Assembly: GCA_045657625.1 (NCBI GenBank) | Contig: JAZOTM010000030.1 | Coordinates: 124,001-188,000, forward strand | Length of the DNA stretch: 64,000 nt | Source: JAZOTM01 sp045657625 | GTDB lineage: Bacteria > Bacillota > Clostridia > Lachnospirales > Lachnospiraceae | Reading direction: 5' to 3' | Shown: positions 26,932-35,219 of the stretch, piece by piece | Layout of the letters: each line of letters begins with the position of its first letter | Numbering within the stretch: position 1 is the stretch's first letter | Translations under genes and position numbers: made by a program | Notes under the pieces: model-generated | What the model was told of the DNA's origin: nothing | Database searches by the model: none | The model's input: the letters and a program-made list of their open reading frames with translations, nothing else

Positions 26932-26967
26932 AACTTTCACATTGCGAAGCAATGTGGAAGTTTTTTT
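26932..26967 (+). terminator. Terminator of the fla/che cluster
   Basis: AACTTTCACATTGC (26932-26945) pairs with 26949-26962 around a GAA loop with one wobble, followed by a T-run to 26967. It closes the transcription unit that begins at the motA promoter. Confidence 0.9.
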
Positions 26968-27019
26968 GCGCATGGAGATATTCTAATTCAAGATAACATG
27001 TGTGTGGATTCTAAAAAGT

Positions 27020-27175
27020 TTTTGCAGTTTGATTTTGGGAAACTTATATGCCACAGCAGTGGCATATATTATCCGCAATAAAATCCTTCTGGCAAGCAAG
27101 CTTGCCAAGAGGATTCTTTTGCGGATTGCCTATGCGGCTATCGCCGCATAAGAGTTTCCAAAATCAATTGCAAAA
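27020..27175. repeat. Cloverleaf palindromic element, copy A
   Basis: A 156-base nested inverted repeat. The closing stem pairs 27020-27044 with 27153-27175 (about 22 pairs with small bulges). Arm 1 is TATATGCCAC/GTGGCATATA (27045-27068, 10 perfect pairs, loop AGCA). Arm 2 starts with ATCCGCAA/TTGCGGAT (27071-27126) and contains AATCCT/AGGATT and GGCAAG/CTTGCC. Arm 3 is TATGCGGC/GCCGCATA (27131-27150, loop TATC). It is homologous to copy B at 52563-52693 in inverted orientation. It lies between the fla/che terminator and the rpsB promoter, and accounts for most of this 440-base gap. The only ORF across it is an artefact of the repeat. Confidence 0.85.
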
Positions 27176-27217
27176 CGCATTCGAAAAATTTAAACAAAAT
27201 CTTATACACAAAACCCC

Positions 27218-27246
27218 TTGCGTTGCAGGATTTTTTGTTGTATTAT
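27218..27246 (+). promoter_or_regulatory. Sigma-A promoter for rpsB-tsf
   Basis: TTGCGT (27218-27223), a 17-base spacer and TATTAT (27241-27246). This leaves an untranslated leader of about 115 bases before rpsB, which includes a small TCGC-ATT-GCGA hairpin and may carry S2-dependent control. I could not match it to a known leader class. Confidence 0.7.
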
Positions 27247-27367
27247 ATTGAAGTCGCATTGCGATAAAAAATAAATAAGCACATATATGGATTGCTGCAC
27301 AGGTGCCGGTTGCTCTCGGTGGTCAGTTTGGAAATATATGGGTGAAAAGAACCATGGAGGTATTAAA

Positions 27368-28117
27368 ATGAGCGTAATTTCAATGAAACAGTTACTCGAA
27401 GCAGGTGTTCATTTTGGACATCAGACAAGAAGATGGAACCCTAAGATGGCTCCATACATCTACACAGAAAGAAATGGTATCCACATCATCGACTTACAGA
27501 AGTCTGTAGGAAAAGTTGATGAAGCTTACAAGGCAGTTTTTGATTTAACTGTTGATGGTGGTACAATTCTTTTCGTTGGTACAAAGAAGCAGGCTCAGGA
27601 TGCAATCAAGACTGAAGCAGAACGTTGCGGAATGTACTATGTAAACGAAAGATGGCTTGGAGGTATGCTTACAAACTTCAAGACTATCCAGGGTAGAATT
27701 GATCGTTTAAAAGCAATCGAAAAAATGTCTGAGGATGGAACTTTTGATGTTCTTCCAAAGAAAGAAGTTATTAAGTTAAAGAAAGAATGGGAAAAATTAG
27801 AGAAGAACCTTGGCGGAATCAAGGATATGACTCGTATCCCAGATGCTATCTTTATCGTAGATCCTAAGAAGGAAAGAATTTGTGTACAGGAAGCTCATTC
27901 TCTTGGAATTACATTGATCGGTATTTCTGATACAAACTGTGATCCGGAAGAATTAGATTATGTTATCCCGGGAAATGATGATGCTATCAGAGCAGTAAAA
28001 TTAATCGTTTCTACAATGGCTGATGCTGTTATCGAAGCAAACCAGGGTGTAGAAGCTCTTGAAGCAGCTGCTGCAGAAGCAGAAGTAGCTGAAGAAGAAA
28101 CTACAGAAGAAGCATAA
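27368..28117 (+). CDS. rpsB: 30S ribosomal protein S2
   Basis: A 249-residue protein with the S2 signature MKQLLEAGVHFGHQTRRWNP and IIDLQKSV near the N-terminus, TILFVGTKKQAQDAIKTEA, NERWLGGMLTNFKTI and PDAIFIVDPKKE. ATG 27368 follows GGAGG and matches the family start; the reading frame is open further upstream but without homology. A short acidic Ala/Glu tail follows the conserved core. S2 binds late to the small subunit near S1. It is co-transcribed with tsf, as in most bacteria. Confidence 0.97.
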   Translation: MSVISMKQLLEAGVHFGHQTRRWNPKMAPYIYTERNGIHIIDLQKSVGKVDEAYKAVFDLTVDGGTILFVGTKKQAQDAIKTEAERCGMYYVNERWLGGMLTNFKTIQGRIDRLKAIEKMSEDGTFDVLPKKEVIKLKKEWEKLEKNLGGIKDMTRIPDAIFIVDPKKERICVQEAHSLGITLIGISDTNCDPEELDYVIPGNDDAIRAVKLIVSTMADAVIEANQGVEALEAAAAEAEVAEEETTEEA

Positions 28118-28145
28118 AAATCATTATTTTGGAGGATATATAGAG

Positions 28146-29075
28146 ATGGCTATTACAGCAGGTATGGTAAAAGAACTGCGTGAATTAACCGGCGCAGGAA
28201 TGATGGACTGCAAGAAAGCTCTTGCAGAATGCGATGGAAACATGGACGAAGCTGTTGAGTTCTTGAGAAAGAACGGACAGGCTAAGGCTGAAAAGAAGGC
28301 TTCCAGAATCGCAGCTGAAGGACTTAGCGCAGTATACATGAAAGATGACAAGACAGCAGCAGTTGTTGAAGTAAACTCTGAAACAGACTTCGTTGCAAAG
28401 AATGATACATTCCGTGAATTCGTTGATTCTGTTGCAAAACAGGCAGCTGATTCAGATGCGGCTGATTTGGATGCTTTCCTTGCAGAAGCTTGGAACGCAG
28501 ATGCATCTAAGACTGTAAATGATGCATTAGTAGAAAAAGTTGCAGTAATCGGTGAAAACTTAAAAATCCGTAGATTTGAAAAAGTTGTTGCTGAAAACGG
28601 CTGTGTAGTTAGCTATGTACACGGTGGTGGAAGAATCGGTGTTATCGTTGACGCTGAAACAGCTACTGTAAATGATGATGTAAAAGAAGCATTAACAAAT
28701 ATCGCAATGCAGATTGCAGCTTTGAATCCAAAGTATGTAGATCGTAGCGAAGTAAGTGCTGATTACATTGCACATGAGAAAGAAATCCTTCTTGCTCAGA
28801 TCATGAACGATCCAAAGGAATCCCAGAAACCGGAAAAGGTTATCAACGGAATTATCGAAGGTCGTGTAAGCAAAGAATTAAAAGAAATCTGCTTAGTAGA
28901 TCAGGTTTATGTTAAGGCTGAAGACGGAAAGCAGACAGTTGGCAAATACTTAGAAGAAGTTTCTAAGAAGGTTGGCGCTGATGTGAAGGTTAAGAGATTC
29001 GTTCGTTTTGAGACTGGTGAAGGTCTTGAAAAGAAGAATGAAGACTTCGCAGCAGAAGTTGCAGCTCAGTTATAA
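28146..29075 (+). CDS. tsf: Elongation factor Ts
   Basis: A 309-residue protein with the EF-Ts N-terminal UBA-like domain (MVKELRELTGAGMMDCKKAL, GNMDEAVEFLRKNG) and the core motif NSETDFVAKN that contacts EF-Tu. The C-terminal dimer half is also present (LAQIMNDPKESQKPEKVI). It exchanges nucleotide on EF-Tu. Length is within the family range. It ends just before a perfect terminator. Confidence 0.97.
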   Translation: MAITAGMVKELRELTGAGMMDCKKALAECDGNMDEAVEFLRKNGQAKAEKKASRIAAEGLSAVYMKDDKTAAVVEVNSETDFVAKNDTFREFVDSVAKQAADSDAADLDAFLAEAWNADASKTVNDALVEKVAVIGENLKIRRFEKVVAENGCVVSYVHGGGRIGVIVDAETATVNDDVKEALTNIAMQIAALNPKYVDRSEVSADYIAHEKEILLAQIMNDPKESQKPEKVINGIIEGRVSKELKEICLVDQVYVKAEDGKQTVGKYLEEVSKKVGADVKVKRFVRFETGEGLEKKNEDFAAEVAAQL

Positions 29076-29082
29076 GAACGAG

Positions 29083-29113
29083 AAAGGGAACAGGGCAACC
29101 TGTTCCCTTTTTT
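29083..29113 (+). terminator. Terminator after tsf
   Basis: AAAGGGAACAGG pairs perfectly with CCTGTTCCCTTT (29083-29094 with 29099-29110, loop GCAA), followed by further T residues. Confidence 0.93.
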
Positions 29114-29152
29114 ATATAATAAGAAATTCCTTCGAATTTCTTATTATATAAA
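29111..29152. repeat. 19-bp perfect AT-rich hairpin (element C, stem)
   Basis: Positions 29111-29129 are the exact reverse complement of 29134-29152, with loop CTTC. It directly abuts the tsf terminator. Its 3' flank (AAAAAGCGCTCCGCTATGG) closely matches the 3' flank of element D (AAAAACGCTCCGCTAAGG at 53195), suggesting a minimal or arm-deleted relative of that element. Confidence 0.8.
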
Positions 29153-29155
29153 AAA

Positions 29156-29245
29156 GCGCTCCGCTATGGAAGCGCACGCGCGCGAGATGTAAATGTTGTA
29201 TAAATGCAACCGCGCTTGGCGCGAGAATGTCGCATGCGACATTCT
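29156..29245. repeat. Palindrome cluster downstream of tsf (element C, arms)
   Basis: Consecutive inverted repeats in the 349-base tsf-deacetylase gap: GCGCTCC/GG-A-AGCGC (29156-29175), GTTG/CAAC (29195-29210), CGCGC/GCGCG (29211-29223, loop TTG) and a perfect 22-nt palindrome AGAATGTCGCA/TGCGACATTCT (29224-29245). No credible gene is present. The rest of the gap (29246-29377) is AT-rich with no recognisable feature. Confidence 0.7.
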
Positions 29246-29377
29246 TTCTTGTGTTATAGGAAATTTCTTCTTTGTGATAAAAAAGCGACCTTGTATAGTT
29301 TTCTGAAAAAGAATAAAAAAACAATGAAAAATCAAACAATTTAATTTATTTAATTCTGATTATTCTTTTACTAAATG

Positions 29378-29386
29378 TGGTACAAT
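29378..29386 (+). promoter_or_regulatory. Extended -10 promoter for the deacetylase gene
   Basis: TGGTACAAT provides a TG-N-TACAAT extended -10 box; no convincing -35 is seen. The start codon lies about 39 bases downstream. Confidence 0.5.
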
Positions 29387-29424
29387 ATACATGTTATTTT
29401 AAGGTCAGGGGAGGCAAAGGAAAG

Positions 29425-30378
29425 ATGAGTAATGAAAAAAGCCTAAAAGACCAATTAGCTCGTAGAAAACGAATCAATCGTATGAAGAGCACCATTGTAA
29501 TGTCCATATTTTTATGGATGCTGATATCCTGCATCCTATTGGTTTTTTTAATGGTAAAAGTCATTCGATTGGAAAAAGAAGTACGTATTTTGGCAAACGA
29601 ACGGATTGAAGCTACAACCACAGCGGCCGCCAGCGCCGGAGAGGGGGGTGTGAGTGAGTCCGGACAGGTTTCTACCGAATTGACAGAGACAGCAGTGCCG
29701 AAGTCTTCTGTTTTAAACGAGGATGAATCTAATTTGGCAGAAGAGGGAGATACATTAAAAGTATATTTAACTTTTGATGATGGCCCGAGCGAGAACACGG
29801 ATGAGATTTTAGATATTCTAGCTCAGTACGGTGTGAAAGCTACCTTTTTTGTAATTGGAAAAGAAGATGAAGATTCACAAGCAGCATACAAGCGCATTGT
29901 AGACGAAGGTCATACCTTGGGTATGCACAGTTATGCACATAAGTACAGTGCGATTTATGGTTCCTTGGATGATTTTGAAAGCGATTTTGTTCAATTACAA
30001 CAATACCTATATGAAGTAACCGGTGTGGAATCAAAATATTACAGATTTCCGGGAAGCAGCAGCAACCAAGTCAGCAATATTGACATGGGTGAGTTCATCA
30101 GTTATTTAGACGAAAACGGTATCGTTTATTATGACTGGAATGTGTCCAGCGGAGACGCTACAACACAGGCTTATACCGTGGATGAAATTGTAGACAATGT
30201 GACGAGTGATGTAGTAAAATATAAGACGTCGGTTGTACTTCTGCATGATTCTGATGCGAAGGATACAACGGTTGATGCCTTAGCGCCATTGATTGAAGCG
30301 CTACAGGAAATGGGGGCGGAAATCTTACCCATTGATGAAAACACAACACCGATTCAATATGCAATTGTGGAAGAATAA
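29425..30378 (+). CDS. Membrane-anchored polysaccharide deacetylase (NodB fold)
   Basis: A 317-residue protein from ATG 29425 (GGGGAGG upstream); the frame extends to a GTG at 29377, which sits inside the promoter. It has a basic N-terminus, one membrane helix (about residues 25-45) and a Ser/Thr/Glu linker. The NodB domain begins at about 110: TFDDGPSENTDE (catalytic Asp and metal Asp), HSYAHKYS (metal-binding histidines), RFPGSSS, YDWNVSSGD and VVLLHDS. It probably N-deacetylates peptidoglycan or another cell-surface sugar polymer outside the membrane. All five family motifs are intact, so activity is expected. Confidence 0.9.
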   Translation: MSNEKSLKDQLARRKRINRMKSTIVMSIFLWMLISCILLVFLMVKVIRLEKEVRILANERIEATTTAAASAGEGGVSESGQVSTELTETAVPKSSVLNEDESNLAEEGDTLKVYLTFDDGPSENTDEILDILAQYGVKATFFVIGKEDEDSQAAYKRIVDEGHTLGMHSYAHKYSAIYGSLDDFESDFVQLQQYLYEVTGVESKYYRFPGSSSNQVSNIDMGEFISYLDENGIVYYDWNVSSGDATTQAYTVDEIVDNVTSDVVKYKTSVVLLHDSDAKDTTVDALAPLIEALQEMGAEILPIDENTTPIQYAIVEE

Positions 30379-30405
30379 TTGCTAAAAAAAATGGAGGTAA
30401 GGGAA

Positions 30406-31200
30406 ATGAGTTTTTTTAAGGATTTCAAGGATGACATATCACAGGCAGTGGATGAACTAATGCCGGGAGATGCATCAGAGCAAGCGAAAGTGAAATCTGA
30501 TGACGATATGATGGTGGATACATTAAGCAATGATCCAAAAGCACAGTCTGAATTATCCAATTTAGATGCTTTACTTGAAAAAGTTTCTTCAGAAGAAACA
30601 ACTTATGCAGAAAGAAGAGTAGCTACAGCTACTACACGGGAGGAGAGTAAAATGAGTGAAGAAAATGTTATGCCTGTACAGAATGCACAGCCAGTACAGC
30701 AGGAGGAGAGAAGAGTTGCTCCGGTTATGAGAGATCGTACGATTTCAGAGGAGACTACCATTATTACAAATGGTACAGTGATTCATGGTAATATCGAATC
30801 TACAGGTTCTTTAGATATTAGTGGTACTGTTGACGGTGATGTTATTTGTAACGGTAAATTAACAGTTACCGGTGCGATTTCCGGAAACAGCAACGCGGAA
30901 GAAATTTTTGCTGATGCAGCAAGAATTGATGGAGAAATTACAAGTAACGGAACTGTAAAGATTGGTTTAGGTTCTGTTGTTATTGGAAACGTAACTGCAA
31001 ATTCAGCTGTTATCGCAGGTGCTATCAAGGGTGATATTGACATCCACGGACCGGTAGTTGTTGATACATCAGCAGTTGTAGTTGGTAATATTAAATCTCG
31101 TTCTGTTCAGATTAATAACGGTGCGGTTATCGACGGTTTCTGTTCACAGGTATACGCAGATGTGGACGTAGAAAGCTTGTTTGGTAAGAAAGGAAACTAA
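30406..31200 (+). CDS. Bactofilin-family polymer-forming protein
   Basis: A 264-residue protein from ATG 30406 with AGGTAAGGGA upstream. The N-terminal ~120 residues are acidic and variable. Residues about 125-250 form a right-handed beta-helix with repeating hydrophobic-Gly turns (ITNGTVIHGNIESTGSLDIS, GTVDGDVICNGKLTVTG, GNVTANSAVIAGAIKGDI), the bactofilin (DUF583) pattern. Bactofilins make cytoskeletal filaments that localise wall enzymes or motility parts. The preceding deacetylase is consistent with a cell-wall role. The stop overlaps the pyrH start (TAATG). Confidence 0.85.
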   Translation: MSFFKDFKDDISQAVDELMPGDASEQAKVKSDDDMMVDTLSNDPKAQSELSNLDALLEKVSSEETTYAERRVATATTREESKMSEENVMPVQNAQPVQQEERRVAPVMRDRTISEETTIITNGTVIHGNIESTGSLDISGTVDGDVICNGKLTVTGAISGNSNAEEIFADAARIDGEITSNGTVKIGLGSVVIGNVTANSAVIAGAIKGDIDIHGPVVVDTSAVVVGNIKSRSVQINNGAVIDGFCSQVYADVDVESLFGKKGN

Positions 31201-31901
31201 TGAAGCGCATATTGTTAAAATTAAGCGGGGAAGCTCTCGCCGGGGAAAAGAAAACAGGTTTTGATGAAGCAACTTGTATCGAAGTAGCAAACCAGGTGAA
31301 AAAGCTAGTAGATCAAAATGTACAGGTGGGTATTGTAATTGGCGGAGGAAATTTCTGGAGAGGCCGTACAAGTGAGACCATTGAACGTACAAAGGCTGAC
31401 CAGATTGGCATGCTTGCAACGGTTATGAATTGCATTTATGTATCTGAAATTTTCCGTTATGTGGGAATGCAGACTGCTGTATTGACACCTTTTGAATGTG
31501 GCAATTTCTCAAAATTGTATTCAAAAGATCGTGCCAATAAATATTTTAATCACAATATGGTAGTATTTTTTGCCGGAGGAACAGGACATCCTTATTTCTC
31601 AACAGATACAGCTACTGTTCTTCGTGCAATCGAAATCGAGGCTGACGGCATATACTTAGCGAAAGCAATTGATGCTGTTTATGACAGTGATCCAAAGGAA
31701 AATCCAAATGCAAAACGCTATGACAAGGTATCTATTCAGGAAGTCATTGACAAGAAGTTAAAAGTCGTTGATTTGACTGCTTCCATCATGTGCATGGAAA
31801 ACAAAATGCCTATGTATGTGTTTGCATTAAATGAAAAAAATAGTATTGTAGAAGCTGTTACCGGAGATTTCAAAGGTACGGTTGTTACGGTAGAAGATTA
31901 G
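31200..31901 (+). CDS. pyrH: UMP kinase
   Basis: A 233-residue amino-acid-kinase-family protein with KLSGEALAG at the N-terminus, VGIVIGGGNFWRG, and FFAGGTGHPYFSTDTATVLRA with the DGIYLAKAIDAVYDSDP region. It converts UMP to UDP in pyrimidine synthesis. It begins inside the bactofilin stop codon and is followed by frr, a very common pyrH-frr pairing. Confidence 0.97.
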   Translation: MKRILLKLSGEALAGEKKTGFDEATCIEVANQVKKLVDQNVQVGIVIGGGNFWRGRTSETIERTKADQIGMLATVMNCIYVSEIFRYVGMQTAVLTPFECGNFSKLYSKDRANKYFNHNMVVFFAGGTGHPYFSTDTATVLRAIEIEADGIYLAKAIDAVYDSDPKENPNAKRYDKVSIQEVIDKKLKVVDLTASIMCMENKMPMYVFALNEKNSIVEAVTGDFKGTVVTVED

Positions 31902-31916
31902 TTGGAGGATAAAGGA

Positions 31917-32468
31917 ATGGATGAAAGATTAAAACCTTTTGAGGATAAGATGAAAAAGTCCTATGACAATTTGATTGACGAATATACTTCTATTCGTGCA
32001 GGACGTGCAAATCCTCGTGTTTTGGATAAATTGCGTGTGGATTACTATGGTACTCCAACCCCAATTCAGCAGGTGGCAAATGTGAGTGTTCCAGAACCAA
32101 GAATGATTCAGATTCAGCCTTGGGAACCGGCTATGGTAAAGGAAATCGAAAAGGCAATTTTAACATCTGATTTGGGATTAAATCCTACAAACGATGGAAA
32201 AATGATTCGTTTGGTTTTCCCGGAATTAACAGAAGAGCGTCGTAAAGATTTGGCGAAGGATGTTAAGAAGAAAGGGGAAAATGCAAAGGTTGCTATCCGC
32301 AATATCCGTAGAGATGCCATCGATACCGTAAAGAAATTAAAGGGTAGTGATGTTTCAGAAGATGAAATCAGCGGATTGGAAGATGAAACACAGAAATTAA
32401 CAGATCGTTTTATTGCAGAAATCGATAAAGCGGTAGAAGTAAAATCAAAAGAAATTATGACAGTATAA
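31917..32468 (+). CDS. frr: Ribosome recycling factor
   Basis: A 183-residue protein starting at ATG 31917 (GGAGG eight bases upstream). An in-frame TTG at 31902 overlaps the ribosome site and is rejected. Family motifs are SIRAGRANPRVLDKLRVDYY, PIQQVANVSVPEPRM, RLVFPELTEERRKDL and VAIRNIRRDAID. RRF splits post-termination ribosomes with EF-G. Length is standard (about 185). Confidence 0.97.
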   Translation: MDERLKPFEDKMKKSYDNLIDEYTSIRAGRANPRVLDKLRVDYYGTPTPIQQVANVSVPEPRMIQIQPWEPAMVKEIEKAILTSDLGLNPTNDGKMIRLVFPELTEERRKDLAKDVKKKGENAKVAIRNIRRDAIDTVKKLKGSDVSEDEISGLEDETQKLTDRFIAEIDKAVEVKSKEIMTV

Positions 32469-32474
32469 AAAGGA

Positions 32475-32501
32475 GGGACATGGCGTGTACATGTCCCTTT
32501 T
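32475..32501 (+). terminator. Weak terminator/hairpin between frr and uppS
   Basis: GGGACATG (32475-32482) pairs with CATGTCCC (32490-32497), followed by only four T. It may end or attenuate the pyrH-frr transcript before uppS. Confidence 0.6.
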
Positions 32502-32522
32502 GTACCTTGTAAAGGAGATTTT

Positions 32523-33242
32523 ATGAGTATACCAAATCATATAGCAATTATTCTAGATGGAAACGGAAGATGGGCAAAGAAAAAAGGAATGCCCAGAACT
32601 TATGGACATAAAGTGGGAGCTGAAAATGTGGAAACCATTTGTCGTGCTGCCGACGCGTTAGGCGTGAAATATTTAACGGTTTATGCTTTTTCTACCGAGA
32701 ACTGGAAACGTTCGCAAGAAGAAGTATCTGCATTGATGTCTATTTTTCTTTCTTTCTTAAAGAGCAAAGAGAAGATGGCTATGGAAGAAAATATGCGTAT
32801 CCGTATTATTGGAGACAAAACCATTTTGGATGAGAAGTTGAAAAAACAAATTGCCATTGTGGAAGATCACACCAAAAACAATACGGGTCTGCAGTTCCAA
32901 ATGGCGATTAATTATGGAAGCCGTGACGAAATGATTCGTGGCATGAAGAAAATGGCTTCTGACATAAAGGAAGATCGCCTGCAACCGGAGGAGATTACAG
33001 AGGAGGTATTTGCAGGATATTTGGATACGTTCGATATTCCGGATCCGGATTTTATGATTCGAACCAGTGGAGAACAGAGATTATCCAATTATTTGCTATG
33101 GCAGCTTGCTTATGCGGAATTCTATTTTACAGATGTGGCATGGCCGGATTTCTCTCCGGAGGAATTGAAAAAAGCCATTGATGTATTTGATTCCAGAGAC
33201 AGACGATTTGGGGGCGTAAAGGAGGAAACAAAGGGTGTTTAA
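32523..33242 (+). CDS. uppS: Undecaprenyl diphosphate synthase
   Basis: A 239-residue cis-prenyltransferase: IAIILDGNGRWAKKKGMPR (catalytic Asp), GHKVGAENVE, TVYAFSTENWKRSQEEV and the C-terminal PDFMIRTSGEQRLSNYLLWQ. It makes the C55 lipid carrier for cell-wall synthesis. AAAGGAG ribosome site. Its end overlaps the cdsA start by eight bases. Confidence 0.97.
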   Translation: MSIPNHIAIILDGNGRWAKKKGMPRTYGHKVGAENVETICRAADALGVKYLTVYAFSTENWKRSQEEVSALMSIFLSFLKSKEKMAMEENMRIRIIGDKTILDEKLKKQIAIVEDHTKNNTGLQFQMAINYGSRDEMIRGMKKMASDIKEDRLQPEEITEEVFAGYLDTFDIPDPDFMIRTSGEQRLSNYLLWQLAYAEFYFTDVAWPDFSPEELKKAIDVFDSRDRRFGGVKEETKGV

Positions 33243-34041
33243 GACGAGATTAATCAGTGGTATCTTTTTGATTCTCATTGCGCTTGGCGTACTTATTGCC
33301 GGAGGACCGGTGTTATTTGTGACAGTGACAGCCTTATCTTTGATTGGGTTGTTTGAACTTTATCGTGTATTTGGTGTAGAAAAAACACCATTGGCGTTTT
33401 TTTCCTATGCAGCCACCTTGCTTTACAATGGTTGGTTGGCGTATGGGCCGGAAGTAGACAGTCGTTTATTGTTTTTGATTCTGTTTTTTGCGTTGACATT
33501 TTGCTATGTGTTTACCTATCCAAAGTATCATGCAAAGGATATTTTTCAGGTATTTGCCGGCTTTTTCTATGTGACAGTGATGTTGTTTTACATTTATTTG
33601 TTGCGTGAAGATTTTACACAGGGCGCACTTTTGGTTTGGTTTATTTTTATTTGTTCTTGGGGTGCAGATACCTGTGCGTATTGTGTGGGAATGTTAATTG
33701 GAAAACACAAAATGGCTCCGGTTCTTTCTCCGAAAAAATCGGTAGAAGGTGGAGTCGGCGGTGTAGTGGGTGCCATGTTGATTGGTTTCCTTTACACCTA
33801 TTTCTTGCGTGAACAGATGGCAGTAAACAGCACCCAAATTCTTTTGCTGGTGTTGGCTTGCGGCGTAGGAGCTTTAATTTCCATGGTGGGAGATTTGACT
33901 GCTTCTGCAATTAAGAGAAATTATGAAATCAAAGATTACGGCACTTTAATTCCGGGACATGGTGGTGTGTTGGATCGTTTTGATAGTGTGATTTTTACTG
34001 CACCGATTATTTATTATTTTGCATATTTTGTTTTAGGATAA
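33235..34041 (+). CDS. cdsA: Phosphatidate cytidylyltransferase
   Basis: A 268-residue multi-spanning membrane protein starting at GTG 33235 with GGAGG upstream. The CDP-diglyceride synthase signature is present near the C-terminus (GDLTASAIKRNYEIKDYGTL, then PGHGGVLDRFDS). SPKKSVEGGVGG marks the conserved cytoplasmic loop. It converts phosphatidate and CTP to CDP-diacylglycerol. It overlaps uppS by eight bases and sits in the usual uppS-cdsA-dxr-rseP order. Confidence 0.95.
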   Translation: MFKTRLISGIFLILIALGVLIAGGPVLFVTVTALSLIGLFELYRVFGVEKTPLAFFSYAATLLYNGWLAYGPEVDSRLLFLILFFALTFCYVFTYPKYHAKDIFQVFAGFFYVTVMLFYIYLLREDFTQGALLVWFIFICSWGADTCAYCVGMLIGKHKMAPVLSPKKSVEGGVGGVVGAMLIGFLYTYFLREQMAVNSTQILLLVLACGVGALISMVGDLTASAIKRNYEIKDYGTLIPGHGGVLDRFDSVIFTAPIIYYFAYFVLG

Positions 34042-34075
34042 CTTGAAATTTTGGAACCGGAAAGAAGGATTGTAC

Positions 34076-35218
34076 ATGAAGAAAATTGCAATTTTAGGTT
34101 CTACGGGATCCATTGGTACCCAAACCCTTCAGGTGGTAAAAGAACGAGGGGATTTGGAAGTGACGGCGCTTTCCTGTGGAAAAAACATAAAACTATTGGA
34201 ACAACAAATCAGAGAATTCCATCCATCCTTGGTTAGTGTGGAGGAGGAAGAGGATGCCAAACGCTTGCGGGAAAGCATTCGGGATTTATCCGTAGAAGTA
34301 CAGTGTGGCATGGATGGTTTGATGGCGGTAGCCACAGAACCACAGAGCGAAATTGTGGTGACTGCCATTGTGGGAATGCTTGGCATTCGTCCTACTTTAG
34401 CAGCTATGCAAGCGGGAAAAGCCATTGCCTTGGCTAATAAGGAGACCTTGGTGACTGCCGGGCATTTGATTATGCCTTTGGCAAAGGAAAAACAGATTCC
34501 GATTCTTCCTGTGGATAGTGAACACAGCGCAATTTTCCAGTGTTTGCACGGGGAAGAAGAAAATAAAATTGCGAAGATTTTATTGACGGCTTCCGGCGGT
34601 CCCTTCCGTGGAAAAACCAAAGAAGAACTGGAAAAGGTTTCTTTGCAGGATGCTTTGCAACATCCGAATTGGAAAATGGGTAGAAAAATCACCATTGATT
34701 CTGCAACCATGGTAAATAAGGGCTTGGAGGTCATTGAGGCAAAATGGCTCTTTGATGTGGAACCGGAACAGATTCAGGTGGTGGTGCAGCCCCAGAGTAT
34801 CATTCATTCCATGGTGGAATTTGAAGATGGCAGTGTAAAGGCACAGCTTGGAACACCGGATATGCGTTTGCCGATTCAGTATGCCCTTTATTATCCCAAG
34901 AGATTTCCTTTATCCGGTGATCGCTTGGATTTCACAAAATTACGTGAAATTCAGATTGAAACCCCGAATAACCAGGTGTTTTTGGGATTGCCGTTGGCTT
35001 ATCAGGCCTTGGCAAAGGGTGGCAATATGACTACGATTTTCAATGCAGCCAATGAGCTTGCGGTAGCAAAATTTTTAAATAACGAAATTTCTTTCCTGGA
35101 GATTTATGATGTGATTCAATTCGCAATGGAAAACTGCAGTTTTGCAGAAGCACCTACGGTGGAGAGAATTTTGGAAACAGAATTGGAAGTAAACGATCAA
35201 ATCAGAAGTAGGTGGTAA
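34076..35218 (+). CDS. dxr: 1-deoxy-D-xylulose 5-phosphate reductoisomerase
   Basis: A 380-residue protein from ATG 34076 (MKKIAILGSTGSIGTQTLQV, an NADPH-binding Rossmann start). An open frame reaches TTG 34043 but lacks homology. Further motifs are ALANKETLVTAGHLIMP, LPVDSEHSAIFQCLHG, LTASGGPFRGKT, TIDSATMVNKGLEVIEA and VVVQPQSIIHSMVEFEDGS. It commits the methylerythritol phosphate pathway of isoprenoid synthesis, for which ispG also lies downstream. GAAGGA precedes the start. Confidence 0.97.
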   Translation: MKKIAILGSTGSIGTQTLQVVKERGDLEVTALSCGKNIKLLEQQIREFHPSLVSVEEEEDAKRLRESIRDLSVEVQCGMDGLMAVATEPQSEIVVTAIVGMLGIRPTLAAMQAGKAIALANKETLVTAGHLIMPLAKEKQIPILPVDSEHSAIFQCLHGEEENKIAKILLTASGGPFRGKTKEELEKVSLQDALQHPNWKMGRKITIDSATMVNKGLEVIEAKWLFDVEPEQIQVVVQPQSIIHSMVEFEDGSVKAQLGTPDMRLPIQYALYYPKRFPLSGDRLDFTKLREIQIETPNNQVFLGLPLAYQALAKGGNMTTIFNAANELAVAKFLNNEISFLEIYDVIQFAMENCSFAEAPTVERILETELEVNDQIRSRW

Positions 35219-35219
35219 C

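Noticed and set aside
27020..27175. CRISPR array or tandem repeat
   Set aside because: The repeats are inverted, not direct, and there are no regularly spaced units or cas genes anywhere in the window.
27048..27251. 67-residue ORF across cloverleaf copy A
   Set aside because: It lies within the palindromic arms, has no ribosome binding site and no family-like features; the frame is a by-product of the repeat.
27247..27367. A known riboswitch or S2 leader in the rpsB 5' UTR
   Set aside because: I could not find a conserved aptamer core or terminator/antiterminator pair; it is left as an unclassified leader.
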